Below are positions 15,119 through 24,220 of a stretch of DNA of 64,000 nt, piece by piece. Every line of letters begins with the position of its first letter. Positions within the stretch are counted from its first letter, which is position 1. The stretch covers positions 248,001-312,000 of the forward strand of contig NZ_SUMB01000010.1 in assembly GCF_005048155.1 (NCBI RefSeq), read 5' to 3'. Under the pieces are notes generated by a model that saw only the letters and a program-made list of their open reading frames with translations, made no database searches and was not told the origin of the DNA. Origin of the DNA: Streptomyces piniterrae (GTDB lineage: Bacteria; Actinomycetota; Actinomycetes; Streptomycetales; Streptomycetaceae). The position numbers were made by a program, and so were the translations under genes.

Positions 15119-16759
15119 ATGACGGACGCACACGAACCCTCCCGCACGCCCGCCCCACGTCCCGCCGGTGCGGTGTCCGACGACTTCCATGTCTTCGACA
15201 CCACCCTGCGCGACGGCGCGCAACGCGAGGGCATCAACCTGACCGTCTCCGACAAGCTGACCATCGCCCGGCACCTGGACGACTACGGGGTGGGCTTCAT
15301 CGAGGGCGGCTGGCCCGGCGCCAACCCCCGGGACACCGAGTTCTTCCAACGCGCCCGCGCGGAGATCGACTTCCGGCACGCCCAGCTGGTCGCGTTCGGC
15401 GCCACCCGCAAGGCCGGCGTCCGCGTCGAGGACGATCCGCAGGTCGCCGCGCTCCTGGAGTCCCAGGCACCGGTGATCACGCTGGTCGCCAAGTCCCATG
15501 TCCGGCATGTGGAGCTGGCGCTGCGCACCACACCGGAGGAGAACCTCGCGATGGTGCGGGACACCGTCGCGTATCTGCGCGCCCAGGGCCGCCGGGTCTT
15601 CCTCGACTGCGAGCACTTCTTCGACGGCTACGCCCTGGACGCGGTCTACGCCAAGCAGGTCGTACGGACCGCGAGCGAGGCCGGCGCCGATGTCGTGGTG
15701 CTCTGCGACACCAACGGCGGGATGCTGCCCGCGCAGGTCACCGCGGTCGTACGGACCGTGCTCGCGGACACCGGGGCGCGCCTGGGCATCCATGCGCAGG
15801 ACGACACCGGGTGCGCGGTCGCCAACACCCTGGCGGCGGTGGACGCGGGCGCCACCCACGTCCAGTGCACCGCCAACGGCTACGGCGAGCGGGTCGGCAA
15901 CTCCAACCTCTTCCCGGTCGTCGCGGCCCTGCAGCTCAAGTACGGGCGCCAGGTCCTGCCCGAGGGAAAGCTCGCCGAGACCACCCGGATCTCGCACGCC
16001 ATCGCCGAGGTCGTCAACCTCACCCCCTCCACCCACCAGCCGTACGTCGGCGTCTCCGCGTTCGCGCACAAGGCCGGGCTGCACGCCTCCGCGATCAAGG
16101 TCGACCCGGATCTGTACCAGCACATCGACCCGGCGCTGGTCGGCAACACCATGCGGATGCTGGTCTCCGACATGGCCGGACGCGCCTCGATCGAGCTCAA
16201 GGGCAAGGAGCTCGGCATCGACCTGGGCGACGACCGCGAGCTGGTCGGCCGGGTCGTCGAGCGGGTCAAGGAGCGCGAGCTGGCGGGCTACACGTACGAG
16301 GCCGCGGACGCGTCCTTCGAGCTGCTGCTGCGGGCCGAGGTCGAGGGGCGGCCGCGCAAGTACTTCGAGGTGGAGTCCTGGCGGGCGATCGTCGAGGACC
16401 GGCCCGACGGTACGCACGCCAACGAGGCGACCGTGAAGCTGTGGGCGAAGGGCGAGCGGATCGTCGCCACCGCCGAGGGCAACGGCCCGGTCAACGCGCT
16501 GGACCGGGCGCTGCGGGTGGGCCTGGAGCGGATCTATCCGCAGCTGGCCCATATGGAGCTGGTGGACTACAAGGTCCGCATCCTGGAGGGCACCCAGGGC
16601 ACCGGCTCGATCACCCGGGTGCTGGTCTCCACCAGCGACGGGCGGGGCGAGTGGTCCACGGTCGGCGTCGCGGAGAACGTCATCGCGGCGTCCTGGCAGG
16701 CGCTGGACGACGCCTATGCGTACGGGCTGTTGCGGGCGGGGGTCGACCCGCAGCAGTAG
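15119..16759 (+). CDS. cimA: (R)-citramalate synthase
   Basis: A 546-aa member of the alpha-isopropylmalate/citramalate synthase superfamily. The catalytic TIM barrel starts at VFDTTLRDGAQREG with metal-binding HAQDDTGCA and NGYGERVGN. A linker follows, and a C-terminal LeuA-type allosteric dimer domain includes EGNGPVNALDRALR. The Leptospira/Geobacter-type pattern (DTTLRDGAQREGINLTVSDK) favours citramalate synthase: acetyl-CoA plus pyruvate to citramalate, feeding isoleucine via LeuCD and LeuB. Older annotation would call it LeuA2. ATG 15119 has a CAGGAG site. Expression is probably attenuated by the upstream leader. Confidence 0.92.
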   Translation: MTDAHEPSRTPAPRPAGAVSDDFHVFDTTLRDGAQREGINLTVSDKLTIARHLDDYGVGFIEGGWPGANPRDTEFFQRARAEIDFRHAQLVAFGATRKAGVRVEDDPQVAALLESQAPVITLVAKSHVRHVELALRTTPEENLAMVRDTVAYLRAQGRRVFLDCEHFFDGYALDAVYAKQVVRTASEAGADVVVLCDTNGGMLPAQVTAVVRTVLADTGARLGIHAQDDTGCAVANTLAAVDAGATHVQCTANGYGERVGNSNLFPVVAALQLKYGRQVLPEGKLAETTRISHAIAEVVNLTPSTHQPYVGVSAFAHKAGLHASAIKVDPDLYQHIDPALVGNTMRMLVSDMAGRASIELKGKELGIDLGDDRELVGRVVERVKERELAGYTYEAADASFELLLRAEVEGRPRKYFEVESWRAIVEDRPDGTHANEATVKLWAKGERIVATAEGNGPVNALDRALRVGLERIYPQLAHMELVDYKVRILEGTQGTGSITRVLVSTSDGRGEWSTVGVAENVIAASWQALDDAYAYGLLRAGVDPQQ

Positions 16760-16767
16760 CCTCCGCC

Positions 16768-16871
16768 GGTTTTCGGCTCTCCCGCAGCGGGCGGGACGGC
16801 GGGCCGCCGCAGCGGGGCACACGAACACGGCTCGGGCAAAACGCGGCGGACCGGTGGGAGAGCCGAAAACC
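16768..16871. repeat. 16-bp perfect inverted repeat flanking a 72-nt GC-rich core
   Basis: The arm at 16768-16783 is exactly complementary to 16856-16871. Inside it CCGCCGC (16804-16810) can pair with GCGGCGG (16843-16849). The element starts 9 nt after the cimA stop and ends 16 nt before the lyase ATG. A further GGGG-ATA-CCCC mini-hairpin (16873-16883) covers the ribosome binding site of the lyase. It may be a long terminator or an RNA switch; the family is unknown. Confidence 0.7.
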
Positions 16872-16887
16872 TGGGGATACCCCCTCC

Positions 16888-19293
16888 ATGTCTGCCACCT
16901 CAGCATGGACCCGCCGAGGATTTCTCACCGTCTCCGCCGCTGGTGCGCTCGGCCTGGGGCCGGCCGCCGGAATCGCGTCCGCCGCGGACGCGTACGCGAC
17001 CCTGCGCCGCCGCTGGTGCGACCTCACCCTCGGCAGCGGATTCGACCCGGCCGCCCCGCCGTACTCCACGGCCCTCAAGGAGACCGGCGACCTCGCGGCC
17101 GCGCACCGGTCGGGCATGCGGCCCGAGGGCCACTCGCTCTGGGCGGACTGTCCCTACGATCCGCCCTCCGGCATCACCCGGAGCTACGAGCGGCTGAACA
17201 CCATGGCCCAGGCGTACGCCCAGCCCGGCACCGGTCTCACCGGTGACCCCGGCCTCACCGCCGACGTCATCAAGGGCCTCGACCACCTCGGCGCCACCAT
17301 CTACCACACCGGCACCACCCGCTACGGCAACTGGTGGGAGTGGCAGATCGGCAGTCCCCGGCTCCTGCTGGACACCGTCGCGATCCTCGACGAGCGGGTG
17401 GCGGACGGCGGGCTGACGGAGGCTCAGCGCGCCCGGTGGCTCGCCGCGGTCGATCACTTCGTGCCCGACTCGATGCTCGGCGACTACACCGGCACCAGCA
17501 CCGGCGCCAACCGCGTCGACCTCTGCCGCGTCGTCGCGCTGCGCGGCATCCTCGGCCGTGCGCCGGACAAGATCGCGCTGGCCCGCGACGCCCTCTCCCC
17601 GGTCTTCCCGTACGTCACCCGGGGCGACGGGCTCTACGCCGACGGCTCCTTCATCCAGCACACCTGGGTCGCCTACTCCGGCACCTACGGCTATGTCCTG
17701 CTGGACGGCCTCGGCCGGCTCTTCACCCTGCTCGACGGCTCGGAGTGGGCGGTGACCGACCCGGCGCGGCAGATCATCTTCGACAGCGTGGAGCGGGCGT
17801 ACGCCCCGCTGCTCTACAACGGTCTGATGATGGACAGCGTCAACGGGCGTGCCATCAGCCGCGGTTACCTCACCAGAGACGAGCGGCGGGTGATGCGCAG
17901 CGACCACTACCATGGGCATGCGCTGATCGCCGCCGTCGCCCTGCTCGGTCAGGCCGCGAGCGCCGCCGAGCGCACCCGCTGGCAGGCGAGGGTCAAGGGG
18001 TGGATCGAGCGCGACCGTACGCTGCCGGTCCGCACCGACCGGCAGTACGCCGTCGCCGACCTGGCCCGGCTCAACGCCATCGCGGACGACCCCGCGCCCG
18101 CCGCCCCCGAACCCGTCGGCCACCGCCTCTTTCCGGCCATGGACCGCGCCGTGCACCGCCGCCCCGGCTGGGTGGCCGGCCTCGCCATGGCCTCCGACCG
18201 CATCGCGTACTACGAGAACGGCAACGGCGAGAACCCGCGGGGCTGGCACACCGGTGCGGGCATGCTCTCCTGGTGGGGCGCCGACTTCGGGGGCGACCAG
18301 TACACCGACGGGTTCTGGCCCACCGTCGACCCCTACCGGCTGCCCGGCACCACCGTCTCGACGAAGCGGCTCGCCGACAACGAGGGCGGCGGCTGGGGCG
18401 AGCCCAAACCCGCCGTGCGCTGGGTCGGCGGCACCACCGACGGCGAATTCGCCGCGATCGGCCAGGACGTACGCGGCCTTGCCTCGACCCTCGCCGCGAA
18501 GAAGTCCTGGTTCTGTCTCGCCGACACCGTCGTCTGCCTGGGCGCCGGGATCACCGCCCGCGACGGCGTGCCCGCCGAGACCATCGTCGACAACCGGGCG
18601 CTGGGGGAGTCGGGCACCGCCGCCCTCACCGTCGACGGCCTGCGACAGCCCGGTACCCTCGGCGAAACCCGCCGCTTCCGGCACGCCCGCTGGGCACACC
18701 TCGACGGGCACGGCGGCTGGGTCTTCCCCGGCGGCGCGCCGGTGACCGTGCTGCGCGAGGCCCGTACCGGCTCCTGGCACGACATCAACGCCGGCTCGTC
18801 CCCCGAGCCGCTCACCCGCCGCTACCTCACCCTCTGGCACGACCACGGAACCGACCCCACCGACGCGGCCTACGCGTACCTCCTGATGCCGGGCGCCACC
18901 CCGCGCACCCTCGCGGCCCGCGCCGCCGACCGCCACTGGCTGACCGTGCTCGCCAACGACCCGGACCGGCAGGCGATCGCCGTCGGCCCGCTCGGTGTCA
19001 CGGCCGCCAACTTCTGGCGGGCCGGCCGCGCCGGACCGATCAGCAGTGGGGGACCGGCCGGGGTCCTCGTCCGCGAGGGGGAGCACAGGAGGCGCAGCCG
19101 GACGGCGCGGCTGTGCGTCGCCGCCCCGAAACGCTCCGGCGAGACGCTGGAGATCACCTGGGCCCGACCGGTGGCCGCCGTGCTCGCCCATGATCCGGCC
19201 GTGGAGGTGCTGGCGACCGGCCCGGCGCTGCGGCTCCGCGTCACCCCCGGCACCACCTGTGCCACCCACACCTGCACCGTCGCACTCGCCTGA
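16888..19293 (+). CDS. polysaccharide lyase family 8 (hyaluronate/xanthan lyase type)
   Basis: An 801-aa secreted polysaccharide lyase. A Tat signal opens the protein (TRRGFLTVSAAGALGLG ... ASAADA). The alpha-helical catalytic domain holds the PL8 residues: Asn in RYGNWWEWQIGSPR, His in GSFIQHTWVAYSGTYGY and Tyr in the same block. Beta-sandwich domains follow (GMLSWWGADFGGDQYTDGFW, LPGTTVSTKRLADN). The family cleaves hyaluronate, chondroitin or xanthan by beta-elimination; the substrate cannot be fixed from sequence. The start codon lies just behind the 16-bp inverted repeat, with its ribosome binding site in a mini-hairpin, so translation may be structurally regulated. Confidence 0.9.
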   Translation: MSATSAWTRRGFLTVSAAGALGLGPAAGIASAADAYATLRRRWCDLTLGSGFDPAAPPYSTALKETGDLAAAHRSGMRPEGHSLWADCPYDPPSGITRSYERLNTMAQAYAQPGTGLTGDPGLTADVIKGLDHLGATIYHTGTTRYGNWWEWQIGSPRLLLDTVAILDERVADGGLTEAQRARWLAAVDHFVPDSMLGDYTGTSTGANRVDLCRVVALRGILGRAPDKIALARDALSPVFPYVTRGDGLYADGSFIQHTWVAYSGTYGYVLLDGLGRLFTLLDGSEWAVTDPARQIIFDSVERAYAPLLYNGLMMDSVNGRAISRGYLTRDERRVMRSDHYHGHALIAAVALLGQAASAAERTRWQARVKGWIERDRTLPVRTDRQYAVADLARLNAIADDPAPAAPEPVGHRLFPAMDRAVHRRPGWVAGLAMASDRIAYYENGNGENPRGWHTGAGMLSWWGADFGGDQYTDGFWPTVDPYRLPGTTVSTKRLADNEGGGWGEPKPAVRWVGGTTDGEFAAIGQDVRGLASTLAAKKSWFCLADTVVCLGAGITARDGVPAETIVDNRALGESGTAALTVDGLRQPGTLGETRRFRHARWAHLDGHGGWVFPGGAPVTVLREARTGSWHDINAGSSPEPLTRRYLTLWHDHGTDPTDAAYAYLLMPGATPRTLAARAADRHWLTVLANDPDRQAIAVGPLGVTAANFWRAGRAGPISSGGPAGVLVREGEHRRRSRTARLCVAAPKRSGETLEITWARPVAAVLAHDPAVEVLATGPALRLRVTPGTTCATHTCTVALA

Positions 19294-19546
19294 CCAGCGG
19301 AAGCGAGCGGCGATATGGCCCGTTCTGCTCCCCCGATCGGGTGCGTCCGATGCACTGATCGCCACAACGCCACTCCGCGGCCGTTTGTGCGGCTCTCACA
19401 GACGGTGGACACCGCGTCCACCCGTACGGAGGCCGGGACGCAGGCCGCGTACAGGAAGCTTCTGTGCTGCCTGCCCACGAAATCGCATCCGACGTTGTAC
19501 GAAACCGACATCGGTGCCGGAGCCCTCGCCCACGTACCGTCGACAC
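19294..19546 (+). other. lyase-accB intergenic region
   Basis: About 250 nt with no convincing gene. A TACCGT hexamer (19535-19540) lies six bases before the accB ATG and no ribosome binding site is visible, so accB may be transcribed as a leaderless mRNA. A matching -35 box is not clear. Confidence 0.3.
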
Positions 19547-21130
<1,584 letters not shown>

Positions 21131-21190
21131 CCGGCCCGCACCCGGCTGCTGCGACCACTGCCACTACTGCGACTACGGAGACGAACGCCC

Positions 21191-21400
21191 GTGAATTCCG
21201 CCCAGACCCTCAGTGCCCACCCCATCCGCGTGGAGAAGGGCCAGGCCAGCGAGGAAGAGCTCGCCGCCCTGACCGCCGTCCTCCTGGCCCGCGCCGCCCA
21301 CCGGCCGGCCGCCGCCCCGGCCCCCCGCGCCACGGCCGCCCGCTGGCGCCGCCTGGAGCGCCAGCACGGTTTCCACGGCGCGACGAGCTGGCAGCGCTAG
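21191..21400 (+). CDS. accE: acyl-CoA carboxylase epsilon subunit
   Basis: A 69-aa actinobacterial epsilon subunit (MNSAQTLSAHPIRVEKGQAS, then EEELAALTAVLLARA, and a C-terminal W-R-R-L-E-R). It stabilises and stimulates the AccA-AccB complex. GTG start 60 nt after accB in the same operon, ahead of a strong terminator. Confidence 0.9.
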   Translation: MNSAQTLSAHPIRVEKGQASEEELAALTAVLLARAAHRPAAAPAPRATAARWRRLERQHGFHGATSWQR

Positions 21401-21420
21401 CACAGCCCGCACGACGAACG

Positions 21421-21452
21421 GCCCCCGTATCTGTCCCAGATGCGGGGGCTTT
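21421..21452 (+). terminator. accBE terminator
   Basis: A 12-bp stem with one G-U pair (21421-21432 with 21438-21449), a 5-nt loop and a short T run, right after accE. Confidence 0.88.
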
Positions 21453-21700
21453 CGCTTGTGCAGCGACCATCAATTGAGCTACCCCCACGGCGAGTTGCCA
21501 CCTCCGCGAAAGCGGCGCCGGTTCAGGCGCAAAGGGGGTGCGGGGGCTTGGCATATCCACGGCGGCCGAATTCAGGCGTAGGTTCGGACCAATCCGTGGT
21601 GACACAGCTGTTCAAGCCGCGATCCCCGTGCTGGCATGCGCTCGTCAATCCGCTCCTGGTCCCGCCTGCCGGGCCCTAGGACGACCGGAAGGAAGTGCCC

Positions 21701-22357
21701 ATGCTCAGCACCCTGAGTGCTGGTGCCGCAGTGGCATCGTTGCTCCTCGCCGGATCGGCATCCCCCACCTCAGCACGGTTCGGTGAGGAACCGCCCACCG
21801 GCAAGATCACTATCACCGTCGCCACCGTCAACGGCTCGGGCTGCCGCCCCGGCAGCGCCGCGGTGGCCGTCGCGCCCGACAACACCGCGTTCACCGTCAC
21901 CTACAGCGAATACCTCGCCCAGGCGGGCAAGGGCAGCAAGCCGACCGACTCCCGCAAGAACTGCCAGATCGCGCTGAGCGTCCACGTCCCGCAGGGCTTC
22001 ACATACGCGATCGCACGGGCCGACTACCGGGGCTACGCGTCCCTGGCAGCCGGCGCCAAGGGCGTGGAACAGGCGGGTTACTACTTCCAGGGCCAGCAGC
22101 AGACGGTCCGTAAGAGCCACACCTTCACCGGTCCGTCCGAGGCCAACTGGCAGGCATCGGACGAGACCGACATCGACTCGCTGGTGTACGCACCGTGCGG
22201 TGAGGAGCGCTACTTCAACATCAACACCGAACTGCGCGTGGACGCGTCCGGTGCGGATCCGCAGACCACCAGCTTCATGGCGATGGACTCCACGGACGGC
22301 AGCATCAACACCCTCTACCACTTCGCCTGGAAGCAGTGCCCGGAGAAGCGAAGATGA
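21701..22357 (+). CDS. secreted DUF4360 protein
   Basis: A 218-aa exported protein of unknown function. A short Sec signal (MLSTLSAGAAVASLLLAGSASP) precedes a beta-rich DUF4360 domain with the family features ITVATVNGSGCRPGS, FTVTYSEY, NCQIALSVHVPQGFTYAIARAD and conserved cysteines near the C-terminus (YAPCGEERYF, WKQCPEK). ATG 21701 is chosen because AAGGAA lies 7-8 nt upstream. It stands alone between two terminators. The family is common and often multicopy in Streptomyces. Confidence 0.85.
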   Translation: MLSTLSAGAAVASLLLAGSASPTSARFGEEPPTGKITITVATVNGSGCRPGSAAVAVAPDNTAFTVTYSEYLAQAGKGSKPTDSRKNCQIALSVHVPQGFTYAIARADYRGYASLAAGAKGVEQAGYYFQGQQQTVRKSHTFTGPSEANWQASDETDIDSLVYAPCGEERYFNINTELRVDASGADPQTTSFMAMDSTDGSINTLYHFAWKQCPEKRR

Positions 22358-22371
22358 GCTGACGCGACAAG

Positions 22372-22411
22372 GGGCCCGCGCCCGCCCGGCATCTCCGGCG
22401 GGCGCGGGCCC
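22372..22411 (+). terminator. DUF4360 gene terminator
   Basis: A perfect 15-bp GC stem (22372-22386 with 22397-22411) with a 10-nt loop. Confidence 0.85.
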
Positions 22412-22433
22412 TGCGCTGTCTCGTACGCGGCGC

Positions 22434-22473
22434 GACGAAGCCCCCGCGCGGCGTGCGTGCGGGGGCCTTCGTC
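22434..22473 (-). terminator. conservon 3' terminator
   Basis: GACGAAG/CTTCGTC outer stem and CCCCCGC/GCGGGGG inner stem separated by one bulged base. It lies 45 nt beyond the end of cvnD on the minus strand, between convergent operons. Confidence 0.8.
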
Positions 22474-22517
22474 ATACGGCGCGAGCGGGCACGGGGAGCC
22501 CGGAGGCGCGGGGGCTA

Positions 22518-23096
22518 CTACCGCAGTCTGGCCATCAGCGCGTGCTCGACCAGCGTGATGAGCGCGCTCTTGGCCTCGCTGCGGTGCCGCGCGTCGGTGG
22601 TGATGATCGGCGCGTCAGGCCCGATCTGGAGCGCCTCGCGCACCTCGTCGGGCGTGTACGGCTGGTGCCCGTCGAAGCCGTTGAGGGCGATGACGAAGGG
22701 CAGGCCGCTGTTCTCGAAGTAGTCGACGGCCGGGAAGCAGTCGGCGAGGCGGCGGGTGTCGACGAGGACGACGGCGCCGATGGCACCTCGGACCAGGTCG
22801 TCCCACATGAACCAGAAGCGGTCCTGTCCCGGCGTACCGAAGAGGTACAGGATCAGGTCCTGGTCCAGCGTGATCCGGCCGAAGTCCATCGCCACGGTCG
22901 TGGTCGTCTTGTCCGGCGCGTGCGTGAGGTCGTCGATCCCCGCCGAGGCGGAGGTCATCACGGCTTCGGTACGCAGCGGATTGATCTCTGAGACGGCCCC
23001 GACGAACGTGGTCTTGCCCACGCCGAAGCCGCCCGCCACCACGATCTTCGCGGAGGTGGTGGAGCGGGCTGCACCGCTAGAGCTTGCGAAGTCCAC
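22518..23096 (-). CDS. cvnD: conservon small GTPase-like protein CvnD (copy 1)
   Basis: A 192-aa Ras/ATP-GTP-binding-like protein. P-loop GGFGVGKTT is at residues 22-30; the DxxG-type block is FGTPGQDRF (86-94). The NKxD guanine motif is replaced by NGFD (139-142), typical of CvnD proteins. It probably acts with the CvnB roadblock protein like an MglA/MglB switch at the membrane. It overlaps cvnC by 20 nt. The sequence is almost identical to the second copy at 27787-28380. Last gene of a four-gene operon. Confidence 0.93.
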   Translation of the reverse strand: MDFASSSGAARSTTSAKIVVAGGFGVGKTTFVGAVSEINPLRTEAVMTSASAGIDDLTHAPDKTTTTVAMDFGRITLDQDLILYLFGTPGQDRFWFMWDDLVRGAIGAVVLVDTRRLADCFPAVDYFENSGLPFVIALNGFDGHQPYTPDEVREALQIGPDAPIITTDARHRSEAKSALITLVEHALMARLR

Positions 23097-23712
23097 TGAG
23101 CACCCTTTCGAGCAGTGTCACATCTGGCTGTCCGCCGGCGGTCTCGTCCCCGCCGGGCTGATGGATGGCGACGAGTCCGGCCTCCGCCAGGTCGGCGACG
23201 AGGATCCGGGCGACGCCGAGGGGGATGGAGAGAAGCGCGGAGATCTCGGCTACTGACTTGATCTCGCGGCAGAGGTGGCAGATGCGCTGGTGCTCCGGCA
23301 GCTGCCCCTGCAGCTTGGCGGGGTCGGCGGTCGTGCTGACCAGCGCCTCGATGGCGAGCTGGTAGCGCGGCCTGGTCCGGCCTCCGGTCATGGCGTACGG
23401 GCGCACCAGCGGGTTGTGCGTGCCCCCGGTGGGGGAGGGCTCGGGCGCGCGCCGCTGCGGCTGCACCGGCTGGATGCGGGGTGCCTGCGGCTGGTCGTAC
23501 ACCGACGGCTCGTACGGCTGGGAGTCGTAGGACTGGGAACCGTACGGCCGCGGCTGCTGGTGCTGCGGGGGACGCTGCGGCTGCGGCGGCGCGGGCCGCT
23601 GCGGCCGGCGGCTCGGCGCAGACGGGAAGTTGAAGCGGTTGTTATGGGTCTCGCCCTGGGGCCCGGACTCCTGCCCGGATCCGTACGGGTATCCGCTCGG
23701 GGGCGTTGCCAC
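23077..23712 (-). CDS. cvnC: conservon DUF742 protein CvnC (copy 1)
   Basis: A 211-aa protein with a Gln/Pro/Tyr-rich disordered N-terminal half (residues 1-100) and a conserved DUF742 winged-helix-like domain from PLVRPYAMTGGRTRPRY to the C-terminus. A conserved Cys pair sits in ICHLCREIKSVAEISALL. I set the start at GTG 23712 because GGAGGAGG lies directly upstream; a farther ATG at 23754 lacks such a site. The N-terminal extension is absent in the second copy, so this part is not needed for the core function. Confidence 0.9.
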   Translation of the reverse strand: MATPPSGYPYGSGQESGPQGETHNNRFNFPSAPSRRPQRPAPPQPQRPPQHQQPRPYGSQSYDSQPYEPSVYDQPQAPRIQPVQPQRRAPEPSPTGGTHNPLVRPYAMTGGRTRPRYQLAIEALVSTTADPAKLQGQLPEHQRICHLCREIKSVAEISALLSIPLGVARILVADLAEAGLVAIHQPGGDETAGGQPDVTLLERVLSGLRKL

Positions 23713-23796
23713 GTCTCCTCCTCCAACTTGCCTGTCTGACGCCGGTCGCGCCATCGCACCCTATGGCGCGATGGCGGGAAACGCACTGCCTGTCTG

Positions 23797-24219
23797 CTAG
23801 TTGAGCAGGCTGCCCTGCAGTTCGGCTCGCAGATCGGGCGTCAAAACGGTGCCCGCGCGGTCGACCAGCAGGGCCATTTCGTAACCGACGAGGCCGATGT
23901 CGCACTCGGGGTGCGCGAGAACGGCCAGCGACGATCCGTCGGAGACGGACATGATGAAGAGGAAGCCGCGCTCCATCTCCACCACGGTCTGGTTGACGCT
24001 CCCGCCCTCGAAGATGCGGGACGCGCCGGCAGTCAGAGACGTCAGGCCGGAGGCCACCGCCGCCAACTGATCGGCTCTGTCACGAGGAAAACCCTCGGAC
24101 ATGGCGAGGAGCAGCCCGTCCGCGGAGACCACGACCGTGTGGGACACCCCGGGGGTGTTGTCCACGAAGTTGGTGATCAACCAGTTCAGATTCTGCGCCG
24201 CCTGGCTCATCGGGCTCAC
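23797..24219 (-). CDS. cvnB: conservon roadblock/LC7 protein CvnB (copy 1)
   Basis: A 140-aa roadblock/LC7 domain protein (SQAAQNLNWLITNFVDNTPGVSHTVVV onward), the expected GTPase-activating or effector partner of CvnD. GTG 24219 is one base beyond the cvnA stop with AGGAG 8 nt upstream, so the two genes are coupled. It differs from the second copy by only a few residues (DNTPG versus EHTPG, TAGAS versus TSGAS, final N versus H). Confidence 0.92.
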   Translation of the reverse strand: MSPMSQAAQNLNWLITNFVDNTPGVSHTVVVSADGLLLAMSEGFPRDRADQLAAVASGLTSLTAGASRIFEGGSVNQTVVEMERGFLFIMSVSDGSSLAVLAHPECDIGLVGYEMALLVDRAGTVLTPDLRAELQGSLLN

Positions 24220-24220
24220 A

